This document shows positions 51,114 to 60,306 of a stretch of DNA of 64,000 bases, one piece after another. The position numbers and the translations under genes were made by a program. The number at the start of each line of letters is the position of its first letter. Position 1 is the stretch's first letter. The notes beneath the pieces were generated by a model. It was not told where the DNA came from and ran no database searches. It was given only the letters and a program-made list of their open reading frames with translations. This DNA is from Saprospiraceae bacterium UBA2329 (lineage in GTDB: Bacteria > Bacteroidota > Bacteroidia > Chitinophagales > Saprospiraceae). Location of the stretch: contig DDUV01000060.1 in assembly GCA_002344975.1 (NCBI GenBank), forward strand, positions 9,410 to 73,409. Reading direction: 5' to 3'.

Positions 51114-54100
51114 TTATTTCAGGATAACTAATTTTTCAAATCCGCTCTCGCCGCTGAGTACTGTGCTGCCTGTGGACACGCTGCGCACCCGCACTTTGTA
51201 CAGATAAACGCCCCGCGCCAGCCGGTCGCCGTATTCGTCGCGGCCGTCCCAGCGGATGCAGTCGTCCAAACGCAAAGCGCCGTCGCCCATCACGCGCTCT
51301 TCCAGGGTTTTGACCAAGCGCCCCGATACGGTAAAAATTTGTACCAATACGTCCATTTCCTGCCCGGCCAAGTTGTGATCAAACTGGAAACAGGTGAAAT
51401 CGGTGAAGGGGTTGGGATAATTGAGTACGCGTTGCAAGGCGATCTCGGCTGAATTGGCCACCACAAATTCCGTGTAGCCCTCTGCCGGATTATTGGCCAC
51501 ATCCCAGGCTTTCACCCTGATTTTGTAGCGCCCTTCTTTGAGGCTGTACAGCGGATAACGTACTTTTCCTTTGGTGTAATCATCGAGATCGGCTTCGTAG
51601 AAATCGTTGAGCAACAGTGTATTTTGGGTATCTTCATCCAATACGCCTTCCAAATCGTGGCCGATGCTGTTGCCCGATACATTGATGCCGTTTTCGTCTT
51701 CCAGATGCACCAATAAAACAGGATTCGAGTTGGTAATACTTCCAAAAACAAAGCCGTCGGAATTCATAAACACGTCCACATTGGGGCCTTTGTTGTCGGT
51801 CAGTGCATTGGGGTCGGTGCCTCCCACTACAATGCGGTTGTAATTGCCGGCAGCATCCACCGCCTTGTCGGGGTCGAAGGCGTAATAGCCGATTTTTCCG
51901 GTACCAAAACGATAATCAATGTCTTTAGGCGCTACAAAAGTGAAGCGAAAAGTACCTGCACTCACCGTAGCGCGCCCTTTGAACAAGGTATTCCGCCGCA
52001 CCGAAAACGGATATGGAAAGCTGGTGGGGTCTTGGCCCAGTGTACTCAGATTCAGTGCCTTATCAAAAACGGTGGGCAAAACAGCGCCATTGAACTGCGT
52101 CATCACCTGCCCGTTCAAATCCCGAACTTCGCCCTCAATGGTCACTTTTTGGAGCGCCCGGATGGTGTCGGAAGACGTGGAGCTGACATCCTGCGTATTG
52201 ATTTTGGTGGTAAGCACCTGGTATTCAGGAATTTTTAATTTTAAAGCGGGATCCCCAATCAGTGAAAATTTGCGGGAATTGGCCAGCACGGAAACATCGG
52301 CCGTAAAGGCATTTTTGGCTCTGCGCAATGCCTCACCGATGGTGGGAAAGCCGCCGTCCTGCCGGTTGATGAGTTGCCGGAGGGCCTCTTCGCTGAGTTC
52401 CCGATTGTAATTGGCAAACACGGCGCGGGTGGTAGAAAACAGCGCAATGGCGCCCCCGTTTTCATTGAGAAAGGCTTCTTCGCCCGCCGTCACAAAAGCC
52501 GGGTCGTCAAATCCTCCAAAGGTACAAGTGGCCGTAATGAGCAGCGGCATGTTGTCCATATTTCTCCAGGAGAGGATATCGCTGATGGTCATAATGCGCT
52601 CCTGTGCCAAGCCTTTGGGGCCGCCGTGCCCGAAATAAGTGAGGGCCAACACGCCTCGAAACATAGCGCGATTGATGGCCTCGTTCACTTCGGGATAGAA
52701 CGCGCCGGCAGGCGTAGAGCGCTGCTGATAGGCATCCAAAAAAACCTTGTCAATATTGAACGACGGGGAAAGTCCTTCAATAATATCGGCCACCTGATTG
52801 GCGTCGCGCGTGTGGGTGTTTCCATCCTCATCGTCGCCTACGAAGACTAAGCGATTGCGCCAGTCGCCGAAAGTGTTGCTGTTGTTGTCGTAGTGCATGA
52901 TTTTGCGCACCGCCACAGCCGCTTGTTGCGCGGTATTCACCGTAAGGCGGCCCACGGCAATGTTCATTTGCCCGCCCAAAATGTTGTTGGGATTGGTGCC
53001 GGTGAGTAGCCCGAAATAATCATCTACGGGGTGTGTATTGAGCGGATTGAGGCCGTCTCTTTGAAATGTGGGAATAAAATGATTGCCCAGTCCGTAAGCA
53101 TTATTGTAATCAAAGGAAGCATCGCCGAACAACAGCAGGTAGCGAAAACGCGGGTTGCGCTCGTACAGCATTTTGGCAAAATCGCGGATGGCGGTGGGAT
53201 CCTGCCGACCGGAGGAAAACTCGTTGTACAAAGAGTCTATGCGCACCAGTGCCACAGAGAAGTCGTTGTAGGTGATTCTGTGTTGCGCCAATTGTTGCGC
53301 CTCGGCAGTGAAATCGGGGTGATACAGGATCACCATATCTATATGGTCTAAACCGTGGTAGTTTTGATTGCCGATTTTGCCCACAGCTTCCGGTGTGAGA
53401 AAGCCCGATTCAGCATCGAAGGCTATGAACTGGCGCAGCGCCTGGCCGGCAGCGCTGAAACTGAGTTGTGCGCCGTTCAGATTGGCGGCTTGCACTTTGG
53501 GGCGCAGCGGGTCGCTGATGTCCCACACCCGAATGCGGGAAGACGCGCCATCTATTTGGTAGGTTGCCGATGCCTGAGTAAGCGCTGCGAGACTGCGGAA
53601 GTGCATCTGTGAGCTGCTCATGGTCAGAGCACGGCGGGCATTGATTTGTATCCAATCCAACCAGCCCTCGCTTTCGTCGGCAGCACCGCCGGGATAAGGG
53701 TATCTAAGAGTCAGGTTGATATCGCCGCCGCTCAATACGGGGTTGACTTGCAGGCGGGCGATGCGCGCATATTCGGTGATGTTGTCGTTGACGCCGCTGA
53801 GTATGACGCTGCCTACCGAGTTGCTTTGAAAGGTTTGGCCTCCGATTTCTATTTCAAATCTGGAGCTGCGGCCTGCCCTCAGTGCCATCTCAGCCTCCAA
53901 ACGCACCGCCTCTCCTGTTAGATTGGGCATGGAGAACAAGCGGTTATAGGCTTTCTCCCGCTGGTTTTTGAACTTCTCGCCAAACCATTTCAAACCGGAG
54001 CCGGTGGCTTTGCCCTGCCATTCGTGCAACAGGTTTTTGCGGTCTTCTTCAAAGCGGGCGTAATCGTCAAAAGTGGTAATAGTAATAACTCCCGAACCGA

Positions 54101-54983
54101 GCGAAGCCTGATTGGCTGCTCTGGCGCCGTTTTGTGTGCCTATTTTGATAAAATAGTAGTTCTTGTTGTCAAACACATTCTTCTCCAGGTCGAACTTGTT
54201 TTCCGCAGCATTATATACCCACCTGTCGGGACCTTGAGCATAAAACAGGATGAAGTCATTGGCATCAAAACGCCCGTCTTCCTCGCCCGACACTATGATG
54301 TGATTTTCCACTAAGTCGTCGGAGCGGTCGGCGCCCGCAAATTGCGGCAACATCCCTCCGCCATTGCCGTAAATGCTGATTTTGCGAGGATCGAGGTTGT
54401 CGGTATTGATGCCCAGACTTCTCAAAAAGGACTGAGAAATGCGATGCACCCCGTCCTGAGTGACTGCAATTTTATAAATATCGCCATTGGCCAGGGCGGA
54501 GCGATCTGTTCCGGCCGGGTCTCTGAACTCAACCATATTGGAGGGGCGATGCTCTACTTGCAGCGTGAAAGACACCAACCGCTCCCACCTGCCGCCGCGT
54601 CTTATCACGGGAATGAAGCTGACCGAGCCGGTATGCCTTCCTCGGTCGGTGGTGACGGATGTCTGAAAAACAAGTTGTTCGGAAACAAGCTCATTGCCGG
54701 GACACATTGTTTTGTCGAAAGGCTCATATCTGGCATCCATCAATTGCACGGTCAGTTCTCCCGGCCCGGACACCTCAAAGCGCTTGAAAAACCAGGGCAT
54801 GTCGGGCTGCTCTTCGCCGAAAGCGCAGCCGTTGAACCGGAGCCGTTCGCAGGGGTTGCCCCAATAATCGAAGGATTCGGGAGTGGACTGCCACACTAAT
54901 GTTTCCTGAATAATGATGGGGTTGGCTCCCAGGTTTGTCAGAAAAAATACAAAGAGCAAGTTTGTAAAAATCCGTTTTTTCAT
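51114..54983 (-). CDS. porU: Type IX secretion sortase PorU
   Basis: The product is 1289 residues. A signal peptide is followed by a long N-terminal barrel-like region, then the C25 (gingipain-type) peptidase domain with His786 in YFGHGG and Cys820 in ITATCTFGG. Near the C-terminus is a FlgD-like Ig fold (NYPNPFTDFTCFQFDH, LVQIFTVSGRLVK, RWDGRDEYGDRL). PorU cleaves the C-terminal sorting signal of T9SS cargo at the cell surface and joins the product to anionic LPS. It sits upstream of porV, as in other Bacteroidota. Confidence 0.95.
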   Translation of the reverse strand: MKKRIFTNLLFVFFLTNLGANPIIIQETLVWQSTPESFDYWGNPCERLRFNGCAFGEEQPDMPWFFKRFEVSGPGELTVQLMDARYEPFDKTMCPGNELVSEQLVFQTSVTTDRGRHTGSVSFIPVIRRGGRWERLVSFTLQVEHRPSNMVEFRDPAGTDRSALANGDIYKIAVTQDGVHRISQSFLRSLGINTDNLDPRKISIYGNGGGMLPQFAGADRSDDLVENHIIVSGEEDGRFDANDFILFYAQGPDRWVYNAAENKFDLEKNVFDNKNYYFIKIGTQNGARAANQASLGSGVITITTFDDYARFEEDRKNLLHEWQGKATGSGLKWFGEKFKNQREKAYNRLFSMPNLTGEAVRLEAEMALRAGRSSRFEIEIGGQTFQSNSVGSVILSGVNDNITEYARIARLQVNPVLSGGDINLTLRYPYPGGAADESEGWLDWIQINARRALTMSSSQMHFRSLAALTQASATYQIDGASSRIRVWDISDPLRPKVQAANLNGAQLSFSAAGQALRQFIAFDAESGFLTPEAVGKIGNQNYHGLDHIDMVILYHPDFTAEAQQLAQHRITYNDFSVALVRIDSLYNEFSSGRQDPTAIRDFAKMLYERNPRFRYLLLFGDASFDYNNAYGLGNHFIPTFQRDGLNPLNTHPVDDYFGLLTGTNPNNILGGQMNIAVGRLTVNTAQQAAVAVRKIMHYDNNSNTFGDWRNRLVFVGDDEDGNTHTRDANQVADIIEGLSPSFNIDKVFLDAYQQRSTPAGAFYPEVNEAINRAMFRGVLALTYFGHGGPKGLAQERIMTISDILSWRNMDNMPLLITATCTFGGFDDPAFVTAGEEAFLNENGGAIALFSTTRAVFANYNRELSEEALRQLINRQDGGFPTIGEALRRAKNAFTADVSVLANSRKFSLIGDPALKLKIPEYQVLTTKINTQDVSSTSSDTIRALQKVTIEGEVRDLNGQVMTQFNGAVLPTVFDKALNLSTLGQDPTSFPYPFSVRRNTLFKGRATVSAGTFRFTFVAPKDIDYRFGTGKIGYYAFDPDKAVDAAGNYNRIVVGGTDPNALTDNKGPNVDVFMNSDGFVFGSITNSNPVLLVHLEDENGINVSGNSIGHDLEGVLDEDTQNTLLLNDFYEADLDDYTKGKVRYPLYSLKEGRYKIRVKAWDVANNPAEGYTEFVVANSAEIALQRVLNYPNPFTDFTCFQFDHNLAGQEMDVLVQIFTVSGRLVKTLEERVMGDGALRLDDCIRWDGRDEYGDRLARGVYLYKVRVRSVSTGSTVLSGESGFEKLVILK

Positions 54984-55120
54984 GACCTTGTTATATTTTA
55001 CGGCGCGATTGTTAAAGTCGGCAAAAATTACCGCCCGATAACGTTTGGCATTTCGGAGGTATTGCTACTTAACATTGTCGGCTGTTGTCCTGTTTAACGT
55101 TTTAAAGCCCGATTCTGACT

Positions 55121-56137
55121 ATGATAAAACTACCATTCCTTACGCTCGGCATCATTTGTATGGCCATCGTTGCGCTTCAGGCCCAAGACCCTGTGTTCAG
55201 CCAGTTTCACGCCGCGCCCATTCAGACCAATCCGGCGTTTGCAGGAGTAGCGTTCGCGCCCCGCCTCACCGCCAACTACCGCAACCAATGGCCGCAGTGG
55301 CCCAACGCTTATTCTACCTACGCCCTGGCCTATGACCAATGGATTGACGGGATGAACAGCGGCGTGGGCCTCCGAATCATGGCCGACAATGCCGGCAACG
55401 GGTTGTACCGCACCATGCACACCGCCGCCACTTACAGTTATCAGGTGCAAGTGGCTGATCGTCTGTACTTCCGCCTGGGTGCAGAGGCTGGTTTTTTGCA
55501 AAATCGAATCAACTGGAATGCGCTGGTATTTGGAGACCAACTCAACCCCGTCAACGGAAACGGCAACGGACAAAGCTCCTCGGAAACGCCGCCCGATAAT
55601 TTTACTCAATACGATTTCGATGCGGCTGCGGGTCTGCTTATTTTCAATTCCAACTTTCACTTTGGCGTGGCGCTGCACCACATCAGCTCTCCCGACGTAG
55701 GCTTTCTCAATACCAGTTCCAATCTTTATGGAGGCATTCCACTGCGCTTCGCCCTGCATGGCGGCCTCGAAATTCCAATCTTAACGAACAATAACGCAGA
55801 TGGGGAGGCGTTCCTATCACCGAACATTTTGTTCGTATCGCAAGGAGATTTCGCACAACTCAACGGAGGCGTGCATGCAGGTTTCGGACGTTTTTTTGCA
55901 GGCGCCTCTTACAGGCACACTTTCGGCAATGCAGATGCAGCTATTTTGACGGGCGGTTTTCGGTACGGTATTCTGAAAATCGGATACAGCTACGACTGGA
56001 CACTCTCCGCATTGGCCAATGCAGGTACCGGCGGCGCTCACGAAGTGTCGTTTGCACTCAATCTGAGCGAGAGCCGGGAATGGAAACGCCAACGCAATAA
56101 ACCGGATTTGAACAACTGTTTCAAGCTCTTCCGTTGA
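55121..56137 (+). CDS. PorP/SprF family outer membrane protein
   Basis: The product is 338 residues. The signal peptide (LTLGIICMAIVALQAQ) precedes DPVFSQFHAAPIQTNPAFAG, the typical N-terminus of PorP/SprF, where mature proteins begin QDP.YSQF. The strands that follow have the alternating pattern of a 14-strand barrel. PorP/SprF proteins assist T9SS cargo, each often paired with one gliding or adhesin substrate. Here no large adhesin is adjacent, so the partner is unknown. The gene is divergent from porU, with 137 bases between. Confidence 0.92.
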   Translation: MIKLPFLTLGIICMAIVALQAQDPVFSQFHAAPIQTNPAFAGVAFAPRLTANYRNQWPQWPNAYSTYALAYDQWIDGMNSGVGLRIMADNAGNGLYRTMHTAATYSYQVQVADRLYFRLGAEAGFLQNRINWNALVFGDQLNPVNGNGNGQSSSETPPDNFTQYDFDAAAGLLIFNSNFHFGVALHHISSPDVGFLNTSSNLYGGIPLRFALHGGLEIPILTNNNADGEAFLSPNILFVSQGDFAQLNGGVHAGFGRFFAGASYRHTFGNADAAILTGGFRYGILKIGYSYDWTLSALANAGTGGAHEVSFALNLSESREWKRQRNKPDLNNCFKLFR

Positions 56138-56175
56138 GCCGGAAAAAATACAAATGTTAAAGCCGGCGTCCTTTC

Positions 56176-56208
56176 TTGTGTGGTACAACAGGATTTTCTC
56201 TATATTTG
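56176..56208 (+). promoter_or_regulatory. gldJ promoter
   Basis: TTG (56176-56178), 22 bases, then TATATTTG (56201-56208) upstream of gldJ. The match to the -7 box is perfect and the spacing is at the long end of the usual range. Confidence 0.6.
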
Positions 56209-56242
56209 TCGGTCGTTTTCCAAAAACAAACTTTCTAAAGGA

Positions 56243-57745
56243 ATGAAAAAACTGTTTAAGTCTGGCGCCATTGTACTGGCCGCCGTGTTTTTGCTGGCGT
56301 CCTGCCGCAGCAAAGAGAACTCCTCCACTACCGGATGGAATTACAACGACACCAAATGGGGCGGCTTTGAAAAGCTGCAATATGAAGGCCAGGCAACCGG
56401 CCCGAACCTCGTTTTGGTGGAAGGCGGTACATTCACCATGGGTGTTACCGAAGAAGATGTGACCCGCGACTGGAACAACGTGCCGCGCCGCGTCACGGTG
56501 ACTTCGTTCTACATGGACGAAACCGAAGTGGCCAACATTGACTACCGCGAATACCTGTACTGGCTCAACCGTGTGTTTGGTGAAAACCTGCCGGAAGTAG
56601 TGCTGGACGCGCTCCCCGACACGCTGGTCTGGCGTGATGAGCTGTCCTACAACGAGCCTATGGTAGAAACTTATTTCCGCCACCCGGCTTATGACGACTA
56701 TCCTGTGGTAGGCGTCAACTGGAACCAGTCCAATGAGTATTGCAAATGGCGCACCGACCGCGTTAACGAGATGATCCTTATCCAGCAAGGTATTCTTAGC
56801 CCGAATACCGAACAGGTAGAAGCCGACAACTTCAACACGGAAGCCTATCTGGTAGGTCAGTATCAGGGTAAGGTTCGCAAAAACCTTAAAGACCTTCAAA
56901 CCGGCGGCGAGCGCGCTGTTCGCTTCGAAGACGGCATCCTCCTGCCTGCTTATCGCCTGCCGACCGAAGCCGAGTGGGAATACGCAGCCTTGTCGCTGAA
57001 AGGCAATCAAACTACCGAACAGGATGAAATGATCTCCGACCGCAAGCTCTATTCCTGGAACGGCAACACCATGCGCTACCAAAAACGCAACAAGTACCAG
57101 GGCATGATGTTGGCCAACTACAAGCGCAGCGGCGGTGACTATATGGGTATGGCCGGCAAGCTCAACGACAACGCTTGTCCTACGGCGCCTGTGCGTTCTT
57201 ATCTGCCTAATGATTATGGCCTGTACAACATGTCGGGCAATGTCAACGAATGGACTGCCGACTTGTATCGCCCGCTCACCAGCATGGCGCTCAGCGATGC
57301 TCAAAACCATGATCTCAACCCTTACCGCGGTAATGTATTCATGGAAAAAGTAGTGGACGAAAATGGTATGCCGGTTGAAAAAGACAGCTTGGGCCGCCTC
57401 CGCTATCAGCAGGTTCCCGATGATAAAGCCGTCAACCGCGACAACTATAAAACAGGCGCTGCTTTCAACTATCTTGACGGCGACCAGGCCTCTCAGGCAT
57501 TCTACGAGTATGGCACCACCACTTTGATCAGCGACAAAGCACGCGTTATCAAAGGCGGCAGTTGGGCCGACCGCGCTTACTGGCTCTCTCCCGGCACCCG
57601 CCGCTACAAAGAGGAAGACAAAGCAGATCGCACCATTGGTTTCCGTTGTGCCATGACTCGCACGGGTAGCCCCACCGGCAACGATGCTCCGGGCGGCCAC
57701 CACTTCAAGACGCGCAACAAACCGGTGAAGCGCTCCTTTAAATAA
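56243..57745 (+). CDS. gldJ: Gliding motility lipoprotein GldJ
   Basis: The product is 500 residues from MKKLFKSGAIVLAAVFLLASC, a lipoprotein signal with the lipobox cysteine at residue 21; 21 upstream codons are open but lack support. The body is a formylglycine-generating-enzyme (sulfatase-modifying) fold: LVLVEGGTFTMGVTEEDV, YRLPTEAEWEYAAL, GNVNEWTADLY and VIKGGSWADRAYW. In GldJ and GldK this fold is structural, not catalytic. Position beside porU/porV and before murF matches the gldJ locus of Flavobacterium johnsoniae, so GldJ is preferred to GldK. It stabilises other gliding/T9SS proteins. Confidence 0.85.
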   Translation: MKKLFKSGAIVLAAVFLLASCRSKENSSTTGWNYNDTKWGGFEKLQYEGQATGPNLVLVEGGTFTMGVTEEDVTRDWNNVPRRVTVTSFYMDETEVANIDYREYLYWLNRVFGENLPEVVLDALPDTLVWRDELSYNEPMVETYFRHPAYDDYPVVGVNWNQSNEYCKWRTDRVNEMILIQQGILSPNTEQVEADNFNTEAYLVGQYQGKVRKNLKDLQTGGERAVRFEDGILLPAYRLPTEAEWEYAALSLKGNQTTEQDEMISDRKLYSWNGNTMRYQKRNKYQGMMLANYKRSGGDYMGMAGKLNDNACPTAPVRSYLPNDYGLYNMSGNVNEWTADLYRPLTSMALSDAQNHDLNPYRGNVFMEKVVDENGMPVEKDSLGRLRYQQVPDDKAVNRDNYKTGAAFNYLDGDQASQAFYEYGTTTLISDKARVIKGGSWADRAYWLSPGTRRYKEEDKADRTIGFRCAMTRTGSPTGNDAPGGHHFKTRNKPVKRSFK

Positions 57746-57788
57746 GGACAACCAAGAAATAAAATCCTGACGGGTTTATAAAACCATC

Positions 57789-57828
57789 TGAGCCGGTTCC
57801 CTTTCGAGTGAGCCGGCTCAAATTTTTT
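57789..57828 (+). terminator. Intrinsic terminator after gldJ
   Basis: TGAGCCGG and CCGGCTCA form an eight-pair stem followed by AATTTTTT. It lies 44 bases after the gldJ stop and just before murF. Confidence 0.8.
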
Positions 57829-57833
57829 ATGCT

Positions 57834-59138
57834 ATGCACATCTCCGATTTATACGCTGTTTTTCAAGCGCATCCAGAGGTAACCACCGATTCGCGCCGCA
57901 TCACAGAAGACTGTCTGTTTTTTGCCCTCAAAGGCGACCTGTTCGACGGCAACCAATTTGCGTCGGCCGCACTTCAACAAGGCGCAGCTTATGCCATTGT
58001 GGACGACCCCGGTCTTGCCGGTTTGCCCCGCCACATTCTGGTGCCCAATGTACTAACAACCTTGCAAGACCTGGCTCGCCATCACAGACGGCAATTCGAC
58101 ATTCCTTTCATAGGAATCACCGGCAGCAACGGGAAAACGACCACCAAAGAATTGGTAGCCGGCGTATTGGCCATGCGCTACCGGGTGCATTTCACACAAG
58201 GCAATTTGAACAATCATATCGGCGTGCCGCTCACACTGTTGTCCATGCCTGCCGATACCGAGATGGCTGTCATAGAAATGGGCGCCAATCATCAGGGGGA
58301 AATTGATGCGCTTTCCCGCATAGCCGAACCCGATTTTGGCCTGATTACCAATATCGGAAAAGCGCATTTGGAAGGTTTTGGAGGCATTGAAGGCGTCAAA
58401 AAAGGAAAATCCGAACTCTACCGCTTCTTAGCCGAGCGCCAGGGAGTAGCCTTTATCAATAGCGACGAGCCGTTTCTGGAAGAGCTTGCACAAGCTCTTG
58501 ACCGCAAGTTTTTTTATGGCCGAAAGCCAAACGCAAATTATCCCATTGCCCTGCTCAAAGACCAGCCCACTTTACAGGTCAGTTTCGCAGTTGAGGACGG
58601 CAACGAACAACATGCTCAAAGCCAACTCATCGGCGCCTACAACTTCGGCAATATCGCCACTGCCATAGCCGTAGGGCTGTACTTTGGAGTGAGCGCATCG
58701 GACATAAAGTCCGCGATTGAGCGATACACGCCCGAAAACATGCGTTCACAGGTGGTTCGCAAAGGCGGCAATACCATCATTTTGGATGCTTATAATGCCA
58801 ATCCGAGCAGCACCCGACAAGCCCTGCTGACTTTCGGAGCTATGGAAGCCCAAAACAAAATTGCCATTTTAGGAGACATGCTGGAGCTGGGGGAGGCGGC
58901 CCGGGAAGAGCATCAGGCCATAGCCGAACTGGCGCAAGAGTTGCACCTTTCACAGATCATATTGGTTGGAGCGCATTACGCAAGTATTGACCTGCCCACG
59001 GAAGCGCTGCATTTCCCCCACGCCGAGGCATTGCGAAAACACCTATTGGAGAGGGCGTTTTCCAGTACTCATTTTCTGATAAAAGGCTCCAGAGGCATAA
59101 AGTTGGAGACCATAGTAGAGGCCTTAAAAGAAGCGTAA
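57834..59138 (+). CDS. murF: UDP-MurNAc-tripeptide-D-Ala-D-Ala ligase
   Basis: The product is 434 residues. The ATP loop GSNGKTT is at 97-103, and VTTDSRRITEDCLFFALKGDLFDG (quoted in part) is the MurF-type uridine-binding N-terminal domain. IEMGANHQGEIDALSRIA and DAYNANPSSTRQAL are central motifs. MurF completes the cytoplasmic peptidoglycan precursor by adding D-Ala-D-Ala. The gldJ-murF order is conserved in Bacteroidota. A terminator separates the two here, so murF may rely on a weaker promoter or read-through. Confidence 0.95.
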   Translation: MHISDLYAVFQAHPEVTTDSRRITEDCLFFALKGDLFDGNQFASAALQQGAAYAIVDDPGLAGLPRHILVPNVLTTLQDLARHHRRQFDIPFIGITGSNGKTTTKELVAGVLAMRYRVHFTQGNLNNHIGVPLTLLSMPADTEMAVIEMGANHQGEIDALSRIAEPDFGLITNIGKAHLEGFGGIEGVKKGKSELYRFLAERQGVAFINSDEPFLEELAQALDRKFFYGRKPNANYPIALLKDQPTLQVSFAVEDGNEQHAQSQLIGAYNFGNIATAIAVGLYFGVSASDIKSAIERYTPENMRSQVVRKGGNTIILDAYNANPSSTRQALLTFGAMEAQNKIAILGDMLELGEAAREEHQAIAELAQELHLSQIILVGAHYASIDLPTEALHFPHAEALRKHLLERAFSSTHFLIKGSRGIKLETIVEALKEA

Positions 59139-59142
59139 CGTT

Positions 59143-60228
59143 TTATCCAAACCTCCGCAGAGCATAAATCAGGCGGTCAGGCAGTTCGTTTCTACAAGCC
59201 ATCCGGTAATCTTCATAAGAGCATGGAATCAGCCGGTGCCGCTGGGGTTTGCGCCCTGCTTTCACCGCTAATTGGAACCACCAGCGACCGCTTTTTTCGC
59301 TTTTCCAAAACACCAAAGGCCCGTCAAAATCCTTCATATCCACCACATACTCTGTCAATCCGCTGGTTGAAGCCGGAAAATCTCCCTTCCGTTGATAAAA
59401 ACCCTCCAAACAATACCAGATCATCTGGGCTATCACCTGCGCCGTCTGGCCCCGCACATCCCACTCCTGATGGTATCCAAAAATACCGAAGGATTTTAGT
59501 TTATCACTCATACCCGCATAACGGCTGATCTGGCAAGCCTCTTCCATCGTGAAGCCCCCCGGAGAAGGCTCCTCCTGGCCGGGCGCATCCGAATGGCGCA
59601 ACGCGTTGACATGAAAAGCCATCAAATCAGCATCGCGCACCACCGGTTCCATAGCTTCAGGATTGGCACGCGCCGCCCCCAGGCGCACCACATCGTAATG
59701 CCTCTCCTCCAACAGCATCCAATCACCCGGCAGCATAAAATGAGCCTGGCAACCCAAAAGGCCAAAATGAAAAAGTTTTGCCTCTTTTCGGTGCAAGACA
59801 TCGCGCAAATAAGGTTCCTCCGACTTCAGCTTTTCATCCGCCAACACAAGATTGATCCATTGTTGCAGGCTCAAAAAAGCCTTGTACTGGGCCGTCATCG
59901 CCGATACGTCACGTCCTATCAACACAGGAAAAATTTTGCTGTCAATCAACTCTCTGATGGGCGCCACTGCAAACTCGGCATCCGGTTTGCGCAAATTACC
60001 CATGTCTGTAATTTTTAATCCCTCGAAAGGACAGCTCATTCTATACAAAGACCTTCTCACCGCGTCGGCCTCCTCATCGCCTATTCCCACCAAAGCCACA
60101 TGCACGCCGTTGAGATCGGCGGTGTCTTCATCGTAAAACGAAACAGTGCGCCCCATTACCGGAGCACCTTCACCAATATCTCCCAATATACTTTTCTGAC
60201 CAACAGGCCGAATCCAATGATGTAACAT
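59143..60228 (-). CDS. Ureohydrolase-fold protein with degenerate metal site
   Basis: The product is 361 residues and resembles the arginase/agmatinase/formimidoylglutamase family in overall order. At the places where the family has its manganese ligands it shows GRDVS (105-109, for GGDHS), ADEKLK (130-135, for DAHxDxR) and DADLMAFHVNALR (199-211, for SxDxDxxDP). Nearly all ligands are therefore absent. It is probably a non-enzymatic or altered member, conserved in Bacteroidota near gliding genes by inference only. It is divergent from the dehydrogenase gene with a shared palindromic promoter region. Confidence 0.8.
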   Translation of the reverse strand: MLHHWIRPVGQKSILGDIGEGAPVMGRTVSFYDEDTADLNGVHVALVGIGDEEADAVRRSLYRMSCPFEGLKITDMGNLRKPDAEFAVAPIRELIDSKIFPVLIGRDVSAMTAQYKAFLSLQQWINLVLADEKLKSEEPYLRDVLHRKEAKLFHFGLLGCQAHFMLPGDWMLLEERHYDVVRLGAARANPEAMEPVVRDADLMAFHVNALRHSDAPGQEEPSPGGFTMEEACQISRYAGMSDKLKSFGIFGYHQEWDVRGQTAQVIAQMIWYCLEGFYQRKGDFPASTSGLTEYVVDMKDFDGPLVFWKSEKSGRWWFQLAVKAGRKPQRHRLIPCSYEDYRMACRNELPDRLIYALRRFG

Positions 60229-60249
60229 AAACTACTTTTTAGAAACCGC

Positions 60250-60278
60250 CAAAAGTAGTCAATACTTACCTACTTTTG
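60250..60278. promoter_or_regulatory. Back-to-back promoter boxes of the ureohydrolase-like and dehydrogenase genes
   Basis: CAAAAGTAG (60250-60258) and CTACTTTTG (60270-60278) are exact reverse complements 11 bases apart. Each contains a perfect -7 box (TACTTTTG): the left one reads toward the minus-strand ureohydrolase gene, 21 bases before its start, and the right one toward the dehydrogenase. Confidence 0.6.
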
Positions 60279-60306
60279 CGCCGCCAAATCAAAACCAAAT
60301 TACAAA

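Noticed and set aside
55817..57751. 644-codon open frame on the minus strand opposite the porP-like gene and gldJ
   Set aside because: It is the antisense shadow of two well-supported genes, with low-complexity composition and no recognisable domain.
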